64,000 nt of DNA, taken from NCBI RefSeq assembly GCF_023231945.1, contig NZ_JAJLJH010000010.1, positions 124,001 through 188,000 on the forward strand, written 5' to 3'. The notes beneath the pieces were generated by a model. That model did not search any database and was not told the origin of the DNA. It saw only the letters and a program-made list of their open reading frames with translations. Every line of letters begins with the position of its first letter. Within the stretch, counting starts at the first letter, position 1. Of the stretch, positions 63,626-64,000 are shown piece by piece. Made by a program: the position numbers and the translations under genes. This DNA comes from Scleromatobacter humisilvae (GTDB taxonomy: Bacteria; Pseudomonadota; Gammaproteobacteria; Burkholderiales; Burkholderiaceae_C).

Positions 63626-64000
63626 ATGACCGACACGCCGCCTTCCTCGACCCGACGCGCACGCTGCGAGCGCTGCGGCCTGCCCGCGCGCACCTGCGTG
63701 TGCGCGCTCGTGCCGCGCGTGGACAACATGGTCGAGGTGCTCGTGCTGCAGCATCCCGACGAGGCCGGCGAGGCCAAGAACAGCGCTCGCCTGCTGCGCC
63801 TGGGACTCGTGCGCTGCCGCGCGGTCGTCGGCGAGTTCTTCGAGCCGGCGGCGCTGCTGGCCTTGCTCGACGGTGATGTATCCGGCAGCGCACTCCTTTA
63901 CCCGGCGGATACGGCAGCGGGTACGGGACTGACACAAATCTTCGCGCCGCCGGCGCCGCCGGCGCGCCTGGTCGTGCTCGACGGGACGTGGCGCAAGAGC
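63626..64000 (+). CDS. DTW-domain tRNA-uridine aminocarboxypropyltransferase (3' end missing)
   Basis: The first 125 codons of a DTW-domain protein. It has the zinc-type cysteines CERCGLPARTCVCA at the N-terminus, VLVLQHPDEAGEAKNSARLL and VVLDGTWRKS, where the gene runs off the window. E. coli TapT of this family makes acp3U at position 47 of tRNAs. The ATG at 63626 follows CCCGCGCATCCG without a good ribosome site. Confidence 0.82.
   Translation, partial: MTDTPPSSTRRARCERCGLPARTCVCALVPRVDNMVEVLVLQHPDEAGEAKNSARLLRLGLVRCRAVVGEFFEPAALLALLDGDVSGSALLYPADTAAGTGLTQIFAPPAPPARLVVLDGTWRKS

Overview
The window is about 64 kb of very GC-rich DNA (roughly 68-70% by eye) from a chromosome of a betaproteobacterium, most likely order Burkholderiales near the Roseateles/Rubrivivax/Leptothrix group. 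That placement rests on the gene order rpmH-rnpA-yidD-yidC-mnmE diverging from dnaA-dnaN-gyrB, on a CPA2 antiporter-kdsD-kdsC-lptC block, and on a PEP-CTERM surface protein; it is inferred from memory of these clades, not computed.

Layout. 1-12 kb: uup (partial), gshB, benE, a glycine-zipper membrane protein, a TauE/SafE exporter, then a leftward set made of the two-component system creB-creC, its target creD, two small membrane proteins and a GMC oxidoreductase, the last four joined by 4-base overlaps; a marC gene follows. 12-18.9 kb: a glycine-rich RNA-binding protein with a long leader, then the LPS block (SDR, lptC, kdsC, kdsD leftward) diverging from a cation/proton antiporter, and a small cyclic-nucleotide-binding protein. 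19-21.6 kb: a serine/threonine-dehydratase-like enzyme divergent from an ArsR-type regulator, and a PEP-CTERM protein. 21.6-32 kb: the replication-origin region, with mnmE, yidC, yidD, rnpA and rpmH leftward and dnaA, dnaN and gyrB rightward. DnaA boxes lie in the rpmH-dnaA gap, in the dnaA-dnaN gap and, unusually, inside an enlarged rnpA.

32-40.6 kb: a membrane PQQ glucose dehydrogenase, a LysR remnant, a glutamine amidotransferase, two unrecognised proteins and a secreted isoamylase. 40.6-53 kb: nine consecutive leftward genes with tiny gaps or overlaps form one catabolic operon: alpha/beta hydrolase, MFS transporter, GH2 beta-mannosidase, SGNH esterase, GntR/FCD regulator, FAD-linked 2-hydroxyacid dehydrogenase, TonB-dependent receptor, MetX-like alpha/beta protein and IroE-like esterase. 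The content suggests import and intracellular breakdown of an esterified beta-mannoside, but the substrate is unknown. Two similar 17-base operator candidates lie just upstream. This operon is the best candidate for an undescribed system in the window.

53-64 kb: chrA, a GNAT acetyltransferase overlapping an MFS gene, a large lipoprotein, a flavin amine oxidase, a DUF2807 protein, a LysR/SDR divergent pair, a pyridoxamine-oxidase-like stress protein and a DTW-domain gene cut by the window end. No tRNA, rRNA, CRISPR array, prophage or insertion sequence was seen. Start codons were chosen by reading ribosome-binding sites, overlaps and family N-termini.
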